DNA of 36,519 bases, taken from Candidatus Geocrenenecus arthurdayi (GTDB taxonomy: Archaea > Thermoproteota > Nitrososphaeria_A > Caldarchaeales > Wolframiiraptoraceae). The translations under genes and the position numbers were made by a program. Positions 9,178-17,272 of this stretch are shown piece after piece (positions within the stretch are counted from its first letter, which is position 1; each line of letters starts with the position of its first letter). Location: NCBI GenBank assembly GCA_023539395.1, contig JAKCEX010000010.1, forward strand, positions 1 to 36,519, written 5' to 3'. The notes under the pieces are model-generated. The model was not told the origin of the DNA. It saw nothing but the letters and a program-made list of their open reading frames with translations, and made no database searches.

Positions 9178-9219
9178 ACCGCCTACACTATTTCATGAGT
9201 GCTAGTAAGGAGGTAGGTA

Positions 9220-9528
9220 ATGCCGGAGATCTGCCCAGTTTGTGGATTGCCTAAATCGATTTGTGTATGTAAAACAATAAGTAGAGAGCAGCAGAGGATA
9301 AAAGTAAAATTGGAGACAAGGAAATGGGGTAGACCAGTAACAATTATTGAAGGATTAGATGGAGATAAGAATGAACTAGAGCAATTAGCGAGGAAACTTA
9401 AATCTTTATGTGCCTCAGGTGGAACCGTAAAGAATGGAGTAATCCTTCTACAAGGAGACCATAGAGATAAAGTTAAGGAAGTATTACTATCTATGGGTCA
9501 TAGCGAAGAAAATATAGAAGTAGTCTAG
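9220..9528 (+). CDS. Translation initiation factor aIF1 (SUI1 family)
   Basis: A 102-residue SUI1-domain protein, the archaeal counterpart of eIF1, which acts on the small ribosomal subunit in start-codon selection. The N-terminus carries a Cys cluster, CPVC then CVC within residues 5-16, typical of archaeal aIF1 with a small metal site. The SUI1 core follows: RKWGRPVTIIEGLDG, then KLKSLCASGGTVKNG and ILLQGDHRDKVKEVL. ATG start with a strong ribosome binding site, GGAGGT, five bases upstream. Its last bases overlap by 4 the convergent tfb stop codon. Given that two genes in this window seem to use non-standard start codons, a start-selection factor in the same window is worth noting but shows no link. 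Confidence 0.93.
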   Translation: MPEICPVCGLPKSICVCKTISREQQRIKVKLETRKWGRPVTIIEGLDGDKNELEQLARKLKSLCASGGTVKNGVILLQGDHRDKVKEVLLSMGHSEENIEVV

Positions 9529-10457
9529 CTGGACACCCTAGATTCTTCAAGAACTTCCTTAAGACCTTTAAACCTATTCCTAACTGTAACTTCTGTTACA
9601 CCTGCAGCTCTAGCAATATCTTTCTGAGTTATATTCTGAGTTGTTTCTTGGCAGGCCATGTATAAAGCTGCAGCAGCTATACCTACAGGGTCTTTCCCTA
9701 CAGTAGCGCCTTTCTTCGCAGCTTCCTGCAGTATCCTTAATGCTTCTTGAACTGTCCTCTGATCTAATCCAACTTTTGAAGCAATCTTATTCAAGTATAT
9801 TGCTGGATCAGCTACTGGAACCTTAAACTTCAGATACTTCAATAGTAATCTATATCCCTGAGCTATTGTCTTCCTCTTAACTACTGGATATGCTTTCTCA
9901 AGTTCTCTAAGGTCTCTTGGAGCACCCATAGACCTGCATGCAGCATATACTGCTGCAGCCATTATAGACCTGATACTTCTACCTCTAACTAATCCCTCTT
10001 TTAATGCTTTCCTATATATTAGCATAGCTTTCTCAGCTATTGCTTGGCTTAGATGGAGTTTATCAACATATATTTGTAGTATGTTTACAGCTTGCTGTAG
10101 GTTTCTAGCTTCAGAAGCATCTACCTGGCTTGTAGCATCTAGCTTCTTCAATCTAAGAAGCTTCTCTCTAGCTTCCTTCGGAAGTTTTCTTCCAGTAGCA
10201 TCTTCATCAATCTTATCTATTACTGTTGAGAGACCATGGTCACGATACATTATAGATAGTGGTGCTCCAACTCTACTTCTATTTTCTTCTTCATCATCTA
10301 TACTTCTCCATTCTGGTCCACGATCTATATCTCTCTCTAAGACTACATATCCACAGCTAGGGCAGGTTACTTCTCCCGTCCTAGGGTCAGTTACTAATAT
10401 ATCATTTCCACATTCTGGACAGATCATTCCTTCCTTCCAGCTCTTCACTCTTTCCAT
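9525..10457 (-). CDS. tfb: Transcription initiation factor B (TFB)
   Basis: A 310-residue archaeal TFIIB, which bridges TBP on the TATA box, the BRE and RNA polymerase. The N-terminal zinc ribbon is CPEC and CPSC (residues 13-36), then the B-reader/linker region (GPEWRSIDDEEENRSRVG), then two cyclin repeats (first from about 115, ARNLQQAVNILQIYV; second from about 210, PAIYLNKIASKVGL), ending with a recognition helix VTEVTVRNRFKGLKE that reads the BRE. Length is normal. ATG start with a perfect GGAGGTGA seven bases upstream (10465-10472), and an AT-rich box at 10486-10494 before it. Convergent with aIF1. Confidence 0.96.
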   Translation of the reverse strand: MERVKSWKEGMICPECGNDILVTDPRTGEVTCPSCGYVVLERDIDRGPEWRSIDDEEENRSRVGAPLSIMYRDHGLSTVIDKIDEDATGRKLPKEAREKLLRLKKLDATSQVDASEARNLQQAVNILQIYVDKLHLSQAIAEKAMLIYRKALKEGLVRGRSIRSIMAAAVYAACRSMGAPRDLRELEKAYPVVKRKTIAQGYRLLLKYLKFKVPVADPAIYLNKIASKVGLDQRTVQEALRILQEAAKKGATVGKDPVGIAAAALYMACQETTQNITQKDIARAAGVTEVTVRNRFKGLKEVLEESRVSS

Positions 10458-10621
10458 TTTTCATTCACCTCCATAAAAAACAAATTTTTTATATCCCCAA
10501 TACTGAAAGGATAAAACATGTATATTAGCCTTACCTCCTTGCCCAATTATGCTTCTAAACGATATTTAAGCATTTCTATTATACACATATTCCATGCAAT
10601 AATGAATATCTCCATAGTTCC

Positions 10622-10680
10622 TTTATATTTAGATGGTAAGATTACACGGAAATGCGGAGTTCGGCTTTCGTACCGCCTAT
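10622..10680 (+). other. TATA-like box followed by GC-rich patch; possible small RNA
   Basis: Within the roughly 250-base space between tfb and cysS, a TATA-like TTTATATTT (10622-10630) is followed by a GC-rich stretch at about 10645-10676 that stands out from very AT-rich surroundings. The patch can form only a short GCGG/CCGC stem. No C/D-box or tRNA pattern was found. In AT-rich hyperthermophiles, isolated GC-rich islands often mark structured RNAs, so I note it without naming a class. Confidence 0.2.
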
Positions 10681-10709
10681 ATTAGTAACTTGTTTGAATA
10701 CATTCAGCT

Positions 10710-12524
10710 TCAGGATATATGCCATCTTGTTCCCGAAGGGGTATCTTCCAAGACTATTCCCATATTCTTTAATCTCTCTCTAATCTCGTCTGCTAAAGCA
10801 TACTCCTTCTTTTGACGAAGCTTACTCCTTATATCTACTACTAATTCAATTAATTCAGCTATTTTCGTATCACTTAACTTCGCAATATCTTTCTGGAGTA
10901 TCCCAAGTATGCTTCCAAGCTCTCTAAAAGTACTTAAAACTTCTTCTGCCAACTTCCTATTTATTTCTCCTTTTTCTTGACAATACTTAAAGAATAATGT
11001 AGCAAAATCATGTAGTACAGCTATTGCTCTAGGTGTATCAAGATCATCATCCATGGCTTCTAAGAATTCTTTCCTCATAAGTTGAAGTTTTTCTCTAATC
11101 TTCTCTGATTCTGGATCTATTTTTTCAACTTTAGGCGCTGTCTGAGCATAACGTATAACGTTGTATAGTCTTTCAAGCCCTTGCTGAGCTTGTTTTATAG
11201 GTGTTTCAATTAGATGCTCAGGCTTAATTGGATTCAAGGGGTCAGGGTCGAAGGGAAGTCTGAGATCCATTCTATGCCTGTATCTTGTTAGTAGTACCCA
11301 GTATCTCAGCACTTCTGGATCGAAAACCTTCATTGCATCTCTAACGGTAATATAGTTTCCAAGAGACTTAGACATCTTCTTACCATTAACTGTTAAAACA
11401 TCTGTATGCACCCAGAATCTCACCCAAGGTTTAACATCCGTATATGCTTCAGCTTGAGCTACCTCTGCTTCATGATGAGGAAACATTAATTCTTTAGCTC
11501 CACCATGTATATCTATCTGTGAACCTAGAAGCCTCAATATTATTGATGTATCTTCAATATGCCATCCAGGTCTACCTAAACCCCATGGAGAAGGCCAGCA
11601 TGGATCTTTAGGATAACCTTCTCTAATCTTTCTCCATAAAGCCCAGTCTGCATCATTCTTCTTATTCGGGTCAGGCTCAATCCTATGGACTCTATACTCT
11701 CTTGCTGGATTGACTCTTGAAAGCTTACCGTAATCTCTAAACATAGATGAATTAAAGTATAATGCATTCAGAGTATCATATGCATACCCTTTTTCTTCTA
11801 GTTTACTTGCAACCTGTATTATCTCGGGAATAAAATCGCTTGCTCTAGCAAATAAAGTAACCGAGTTTATCCCAAGAGCACGTAAGTCTTCTTTAAAGTA
11901 TTCTTCAAATTCTCTAGCTAAGCTTATAGGGTCGAGACTACGATTCTTATGCAGTATCTCTTCAATGAGCATCCTACCATTTTCTGAAAGACGTACAGTG
12001 CTGTCAAGCATCAATTTTCCTTCAAGAAGAGCATATTCTTTTTCTAGAATCTTTCTTTCATCTTCATCTTCTATTTGAGATAACTTCTTATCCAACTCTA
12101 TTAACTGTTCTCTAAGGTTTGGCATACCTGCTACTTCGATATAACCAGATTTAACCAACTCGATTATTCTTTCTCTCGTATAATCTAACCCTATCTCCAG
12201 CTGACTCATTATCTCACTTATCTTCCTATCTGAATCTTTAAGAAAAGCTAGGATTCTTCTATCAATCGACCTATTTATTATCTTATCATCCACATCTGTT
12301 ATATTCATCAAGAAGAAGACTGAGTATCCTTTATAGGTTAGATATCTAACTAATACATCATAGAAGAAGTAAGTTTTCATATGTCCGAGATGCATATAGT
12401 CATAGACTGTTGGACCACAAACATACATAAACACTTTACTACCACTAATGGGGGTAAACTCCTCAACTTCACGGGTTAAAGAATTATAAATTCTTAAACC
12501 TTTATCAGCAGCCATTTCCCCCAT
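10710..12524 (-). CDS. cysS: Cysteinyl-tRNA synthetase with a large insertion
   Basis: A 604-residue class I synthetase that charges tRNA-Cys. The Rossmann core shows MYVCGPTVYDYMHLGHMKTY (HIGH box 45-48, HLGH), NITDVDDKI (74-82), RPGWHIED (318-325), FPHHEAE (348-354) and KMSKS (383-387), followed by the anticodon-binding helical part. Most CysRS are about 460-480 residues; here about 115 extra residues, charged and probably helical, lie between NITDVDDKI and LAREFEEYF (about 86-200). At the place where bacterial CysRS has the zinc ligand Cys in WHIEC, this protein has Asp325; C36, H350 and E354 or nearby remain as candidate ligands. I believe the Asp also occurs in other crenarchaeal CysRS, but cannot check. 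ATG start at 12524; a second ATG is three codons later. Confidence 0.93.
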   Translation of the reverse strand: MGEMAADKGLRIYNSLTREVEEFTPISGSKVFMYVCGPTVYDYMHLGHMKTYFFYDVLVRYLTYKGYSVFFLMNITDVDDKIINRSIDRRILAFLKDSDRKISEIMSQLEIGLDYTRERIIELVKSGYIEVAGMPNLREQLIELDKKLSQIEDEDERKILEKEYALLEGKLMLDSTVRLSENGRMLIEEILHKNRSLDPISLAREFEEYFKEDLRALGINSVTLFARASDFIPEIIQVASKLEEKGYAYDTLNALYFNSSMFRDYGKLSRVNPAREYRVHRIEPDPNKKNDADWALWRKIREGYPKDPCWPSPWGLGRPGWHIEDTSIILRLLGSQIDIHGGAKELMFPHHEAEVAQAEAYTDVKPWVRFWVHTDVLTVNGKKMSKSLGNYITVRDAMKVFDPEVLRYWVLLTRYRHRMDLRLPFDPDPLNPIKPEHLIETPIKQAQQGLERLYNVIRYAQTAPKVEKIDPESEKIREKLQLMRKEFLEAMDDDLDTPRAIAVLHDFATLFFKYCQEKGEINRKLAEEVLSTFRELGSILGILQKDIAKLSDTKIAELIELVVDIRSKLRQKKEYALADEIRERLKNMGIVLEDTPSGTRWHIS

Positions 12525-12638
12525 CTATTGTCAAGGTGAGTAATTTTAAATTTTAAACTTTTAACTAAGCATCGCTACATAGATATATTGGTTTAAAAGC
12601 TAGAAATACTGACCTCCTGACCTTGAAGGTTTGGGACT

Positions 12639-13349
12639 ATGTATAAGATTGTTATCTTAGCTGGAGGGCTTGGTAAGAGGTTGAGACCATTAACAGAGAA
12701 TACTCCGAAGGTTCTTCTTCCAGTAGCTGGGAAGCCAATCTTGGAATGGCAAATATTATGGCTGAGACATTATGGATTCTATGATATCATTTTGTGTGTA
12801 GGATACCTTTGGCAGAGGATTAGGGAGGTGATCGGTGATGGGAGCAGATACAATGTCAAAGTCGCGTATGTAGTAGAGTCTGAGCCATTAGGAACAGGTG
12901 GGGCATTAATGAATGCAAAGAAAGAACTTGAAGATACTGATAAATTCATAGTAATTAATGGAGACATACTAACTAACCTAGACTTAGTAGAGTTTTCTAG
13001 ATATATAGACGATAATGTTGGAGCTATAGCACTTGTCCCCCTACCATCAACGTTCGGTATAGTTGATTTTGATAAAAATACATTAAAGATAAAATCATTT
13101 ATTGAGAAGCCTAGGATAAAAGACTACTGGATAAATGCAGGGGTGTATATCTTCAGAAATGAGATATTCGATTATCTCCCTGAAAGGGGAGATATTGAGA
13201 GAACTACTTTCCCTAAGCTAGCCAGTGAACTTAAGCTTAAAGCTGCAATCTTTCCAGATGCGTTCTGGATTAGTATAGATAGTCATAAGGATCTAGAGGA
13301 AGCTTCAAAAATGATCCCCGAGGTTTATCCTTTCCATAGATATGTATAA
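12639..13349 (+). CDS. Sugar-1-phosphate nucleotidyltransferase
   Basis: A 236-residue nucleotidyltransferase that makes an NDP-sugar from NTP and a sugar 1-phosphate. The signature ILAGGLGKRLRPLTENTPK is at residues 6-24, then GKPILEWQ, ESEPLGTGGAL, a metal-binding NGDILTNLDL, IEKP and NAGVYIF. It lacks the C-terminal beta-helix seen in longer archaeal GlmU-like or GMP enzymes, so it is a single-domain enzyme of the mannose-1-phosphate guanylyltransferase/glucose-1-phosphate thymidylyltransferase superfamily. Substrates cannot be told from sequence. ATG start with GAAGGT ten bases upstream. Divergent from cysS; the 103-residue unknown gene follows 39 bases later and may be cotranscribed. Confidence 0.85.
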   Translation: MYKIVILAGGLGKRLRPLTENTPKVLLPVAGKPILEWQILWLRHYGFYDIILCVGYLWQRIREVIGDGSRYNVKVAYVVESEPLGTGGALMNAKKELEDTDKFIVINGDILTNLDLVEFSRYIDDNVGAIALVPLPSTFGIVDFDKNTLKIKSFIEKPRIKDYWINAGVYIFRNEIFDYLPERGDIERTTFPKLASELKLKAAIFPDAFWISIDSHKDLEEASKMIPEVYPFHRYV

Positions 13350-13388
13350 AGAAAAAAGAGAAATACAGCGTCTTCAAGTATTCTACCC

Positions 13389-13700
13389 ATGAGCAAACAG
13401 GCTTTCCAGATAAAGATTGAGACAGAAGACTTCGAGCAGTTAATCTTGCTAAGTTCGATCATGCCTGTATCCTTAATCAACATAGATGTAGAGAAGAAGA
13501 TTGCATTCGTATTTTTACAGCCTCTCGCTTCAACACTCCCAATAGTCTACTATAGTAGACTAGAGAAAATACCTCAAAATAGATTCGTTTACCTAAATAG
13601 AGTGACTGGAAAAGTTAGATTTGGAGATGAATTCTCAACAGAACCAAACGATATAACAATACCATTAGTGAAAGTAAAAAGCGGTAACCTAATAGTATGA
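13389..13700 (+). CDS. Unknown 103-residue protein
   Basis: I do not recognise a family. The protein is small and soluble with alternating beta-strand-like segments (FQIKIETEDFEQLILL, VSLINIDVEKKIAFVFL, RFVYLNRVTGKVRFGDE, ITIPLVKVKSGNLIV) and has no Cys, signal peptide or membrane span. Codon use matches its neighbours. ATG start at 13389. It sits 39 bases after the nucleotidyltransferase gene and about 180 bases before polB, both on the same strand. Real coding is likely from the length, the tidy spacing and the amino acid make-up. Confidence 0.6.
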   Translation: MSKQAFQIKIETEDFEQLILLSSIMPVSLINIDVEKKIAFVFLQPLASTLPIVYYSRLEKIPQNRFVYLNRVTGKVRFGDEFSTEPNDITIPLVKVKSGNLIV

Positions 13701-13882
13701 TTATTCAAAGCTACATATAGAATATAGGAAAGGAGCTGTAAGCTTAACAGAAGTAAGAAATTTTATCTGATACAAGCTAAAAATGGCTTACTAGAATACC
13801 CTTGTTTACCAAGCATAATCTTTAAAGATATATGCATCGGTTTTTCTTGAGTCCAAGTTTATCTACTTGTCCATAGAATATT

Positions 13883-16174
13883 ATGTTAGAGGAAATGAAG
13901 TTCATAGGAGAGTTTTGGCTCTTAGATGTTGCTGTAGAGTTAGAAGATGGTAACCCTTCTATCTGGTTATGGTGTAAAGACAAAGATGGGAAGACATACA
14001 TTGTTAAACAAACGTATTCTCCTAGCTTTTATATTGTATCAGATAAAATTAGAGATATTCTTGAGAATTTGAGAAGTCAGCAGCTTAGAGTTGAAGAAGT
14101 TGATAGGAAAATTAGAGGTAGAGATGTTAAAGCTCTTAAAGTTTATGTTAATGTAGAAGATGTTGAGTCTGCTGCTAAGAAGATTATGAAAGGATTAAGG
14201 AATATCGAAGTATTTGAAGAAGATATTAGACCATCTACAAAATACTTGATAGAGAATGGATTAAAACCTTCAGGTGGAGTAAGAGTTTTAGGTGAATTGA
14301 TTGAAGATGGTGTATTTAAGATTGTGGAAGCTGAGAGAGTTGAGTATATTCCAGATATGATTTCGCCTCCTCTCCATGTCTTATCATTCGATGCAGTGTA
14401 TTATTCTAAGAGTGGTTCTCCACGACCTGAGAGAGACCCAGTTATAATAATCTCTATTACTACATTGAAAGGATTAAAGATACAGTTAGTGGGGGATGAG
14501 AAGGAAATACTTCGAGAATTCATAAGAATCATAGAAGAAGAAGACCCCGATGTTATTGTAGGTTTTTCATCAAATAGAATTCACTGGAATTACCTAGTGG
14601 AGAGGGCACGTATAAATGGATTAAAGCTTACTATTGGAAGACTCAGCTCAGAACCTCATACAAGTATACATGGACATGTCTCCATCAGAGGTAGATTGAA
14701 TATAGACTTAGAAGACATGGCTAGAGATATACCTGAGCTGACAGTTGAGACTCTAGAAGAATTTGTCAGCTATCTAGGTCTACAATATAGTTTTGATACA
14801 GTTGAAGATTGGGAAGTGGCTGAAACATGGGAGAAGAATCCTGAAAAAATTAAGAGATACTCTATACAGAGAGCAGAAGCACTATTGAAATGTTATGAAG
14901 CTCTAGTAGATTACATATTCAGTCTAAGTGAGCTGACTGGAATGCCTGCTGATTACGTCTTAACAGCATCTACAGGATTTAGAGTAGAAAACTACTTAAT
15001 GTATCTTGCTGTAAAGAAGAATGAGTTAATCCCTAAGAAGCCCGAGATCTCCCATGTATCATATATTGGTGGGCTCGTCAAGAGTCCTAAGCCTGGATTA
15101 CATAAAGATGTTGTAGTAGTAGACTTTAGGTCGATGTATCCGAGCCTAATGATCAAGTATAATATTTCCTTCGATACTCTAAGTGAGGATGGAGAATATA
15201 TTTCACCAAATAATTATAGATTCCGTAAAGAACCTGAAGGATTTCTCCCACATGCATTAAAGACATTAATATCTGAGAGGAGGAGGATACAGGAGAAGCT
15301 GAAGATACTTAACCCTGAATCTACCGAGGCCAGAGTATTGAATGCTCGTCAGAAAGCTGTTAAAGTAATTTCTAATGCAGTTTATGGGTATACGGGATGG
15401 GTTGGAGCAAGATGGTATACTAGGGAAGTTGCAGAAGCTACTACAAGCTGGGGTAGACAAGTCATCTTAGAATCAATGAGGAGAGCTGAAGAGCTCGGTA
15501 TGAAGGTGCTATACTCTGATACAGATTCACTCTTCCTCCAAGATTATATTGGAAAACTTGAAAGCTTCCTTAAATGGATAGAAGAAGACCTTGGCCTAGA
15601 AGCAAAGATTGACAAAATCTATAAGCGGATACTATTTACGGAAGCTAAGAAGAAGTATGCAGGGATAACTGAAGATTCTAAGATAGATATTGTTGGATTA
15701 GAAGCTGTTAGAGGGGACTGGAGCATGATAGCTAGAGAAGCACAGAGAGAAACCGTTAAAACATTACTTGAGAAAGGAGATGTAGAAGAAGCATTGAAGA
15801 CTTCTAGAAGATACGTTAAGAAGATCCTGGATGGAGACATAGAATTGAGGCAGCTAATAATATGGAAGCAGATAACTAGACCACTAGATGAGTATGAGGC
15901 TACTCAACCCCACATAGTTGTAGCACGTCAATTAATACAAGAAGGATGGAGGATACAGCCGGGAGATAAGGTAGGATACATCATTATTCGTGGTGGTGGA
16001 CCATTGTATAGAAGGGTTAAGCCATATTTTAAAGTTAGTAGGGATGAAATTGACTGGGAATACTATCTGGATAAACAAGTTATGCAAGCATGTATCCGCA
16101 TCCTTGAACCCCTTGGAGTTAAACTTGAAGAATTAAAGAAGACTGGAGAAGTTTCATTGACTGATTTTCTTTAA
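13883..16174 (+). CDS. Family B DNA polymerase with degraded 3'-5' exonuclease motifs
   Basis: A 763-residue family B DNA polymerase, the size of crenarchaeal PolB3. Polymerase motifs are intact: motif A DFRSMYPSL (D414), motif B KVISNAVYG (K494-G502), motif C YSDTDS (D546, D548). Catalysis of synthesis is therefore expected. The exonuclease motifs are not: Exo I reads FDAV where DxE is required (D170 kept, Glu replaced by V172); Exo II reads SSNRIHWNYL where the Asp is replaced by H234; Exo III reads YSIQR where YxxxD is required (R330). The fold of the domain still aligns (DPVIIISI, EEDPDVIVGF), so it is an inactivated, not a missing, domain. The C-terminus GEVSLTDFL resembles a PCNA-binding motif with Glu in place of Gln. 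ATG 13883 chosen; ATG at 13895 is an alternative. Confidence 0.93.
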   Translation: MLEEMKFIGEFWLLDVAVELEDGNPSIWLWCKDKDGKTYIVKQTYSPSFYIVSDKIRDILENLRSQQLRVEEVDRKIRGRDVKALKVYVNVEDVESAAKKIMKGLRNIEVFEEDIRPSTKYLIENGLKPSGGVRVLGELIEDGVFKIVEAERVEYIPDMISPPLHVLSFDAVYYSKSGSPRPERDPVIIISITTLKGLKIQLVGDEKEILREFIRIIEEEDPDVIVGFSSNRIHWNYLVERARINGLKLTIGRLSSEPHTSIHGHVSIRGRLNIDLEDMARDIPELTVETLEEFVSYLGLQYSFDTVEDWEVAETWEKNPEKIKRYSIQRAEALLKCYEALVDYIFSLSELTGMPADYVLTASTGFRVENYLMYLAVKKNELIPKKPEISHVSYIGGLVKSPKPGLHKDVVVVDFRSMYPSLMIKYNISFDTLSEDGEYISPNNYRFRKEPEGFLPHALKTLISERRRIQEKLKILNPESTEARVLNARQKAVKVISNAVYGYTGWVGARWYTREVAEATTSWGRQVILESMRRAEELGMKVLYSDTDSLFLQDYIGKLESFLKWIEEDLGLEAKIDKIYKRILFTEAKKKYAGITEDSKIDIVGLEAVRGDWSMIAREAQRETVKTLLEKGDVEEALKTSRRYVKKILDGDIELRQLIIWKQITRPLDEYEATQPHIVVARQLIQEGWRIQPGDKVGYIIIRGGGPLYRRVKPYFKVSRDEIDWEYYLDKQVMQACIRILEPLGVKLEELKKTGEVSLTDFL

Positions 16175-16208
16175 CCAAAGTTATACTAAACAGTGTTTCT
16201 GACTATTC

Positions 16209-17057
16209 CTAACTTTTTTCTAGAAATTCTTGTAGGAATTTTCTAAGGTCTTCGTATGGTTTACCCTTCAAGAGTGAGAATCCATGTCTTTCTTCTTCGT
16301 AAAGCTTGATGACATAGTTTGTTTTACCTTCTTTTTCAAGTGCTTCTGCAAGCATTACGGTATGTGTCGGCGGGATTGTTTCATCTCTTAATCCATGCAT
16401 TAGTAAGATCCTCCCATGAATCTTCGCTACATTATATATCGGGGAGAGGTCTTGAAGAACTAGCGTTTTATTGAGCTTATTATCTTCAATGTATTTAATT
16501 ATGCTGGTGTAGTATCCGCCCCACTCAGACCATAACGCAGGGTCTCTCCTAGCATGGTTAAAGGTTTCCTCTAAATCTGTTGGACCATACGCATCTACAA
16601 TACATTCAAGACCAGTTTTTATACCTGCCATTAATGCTAGATATCCACCTCTACTTGTTCCAATTATGCACATCTTTTCATAATTGATGAAGTATTTCAT
16701 CTTAATGTATTCAATAGCTTTAACAACATAGTTTATTTCATCCATCAAAGTCATGTTTTCCGGGTAATCAATAGAAAAAACTAAAAATCCCAAGTCACCT
16801 AATTTATCATAAAAGCTTTTACAGTATTCTACAGCTGCTTGGCTAGATGCTCTACCTCCATGAATCACGACCAATGCATGATAGATAGTTGTGTTTTGTC
16901 CACATATGAGTATCCTACCATTACCTAGTACTTCTTCATAGAGTCTTAGATGTGTGCTCACTCCAGGTGGAAGCATTAAGAAGAGCGTAAGTGCAGCTAT
17001 GAAGATTGTTGAGGATAGTAGGATAACGATGAATAATCTATGAATTTTTGTCTTCAA
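16209..17057 (-). CDS. Secreted or membrane-anchored alpha/beta hydrolase (peptidase S9-like)
   Basis: A 282-residue hydrolase with an N-terminal hydrophobic segment (about residues 8-29), so it is exported and probably stays anchored by that helix. The alpha/beta-hydrolase triad is visible: nucleophile elbow GTSRGG (S135), acid in HGLRDETIPP (D225) and H258 in ERHGFS. This order and the C-terminal RILLMHGLRDETIPP pattern fit the prolyl oligopeptidase/dienelactone hydrolase group; substrate (peptide or ester) is unknown. The start is TTG at 17057, with GAGAGGT about eight bases upstream. It is convergent with polB and follows moeA on the same strand after about 215 bases. Confidence 0.82.
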   Translation of the reverse strand: MKTKIHRLFIVILLSSTIFIAALTLFLMLPPGVSTHLRLYEEVLGNGRILICGQNTTIYHALVVIHGGRASSQAAVEYCKSFYDKLGDLGFLVFSIDYPENMTLMDEINYVVKAIEYIKMKYFINYEKMCIIGTSRGGYLALMAGIKTGLECIVDAYGPTDLEETFNHARRDPALWSEWGGYYTSIIKYIEDNKLNKTLVLQDLSPIYNVAKIHGRILLMHGLRDETIPPTHTVMLAEALEKEGKTNYVIKLYEEERHGFSLLKGKPYEDLRKFLQEFLEKS

Positions 17058-17272
17058 TCTCTCGTAACCTCTCCAACCAGAGGTAGAGCCTATAAATTAA
17101 TTACTCTACTTAATAAAATATTTTTAGAGACTAGATTAATTTATCCCAGATTTACTATGTTCCTCATAAAACTAGCTAGATTGTGAGCTGGTGGTCATAT
17201 ATTCTTCTAATGTAGTACACAAACAATACTATTAAGTAGGAAGGAATCAACCTCATTCATAACGAAGTTTTC

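Noticed and set aside
10633-10815. Plus-strand ORF of 60 codons (MVRLHGNAEFGFR)
   Set aside because: It runs for most of its length antisense through the 3' end of cysS and its later part is plainly the complement of that gene; no ribosome binding site.
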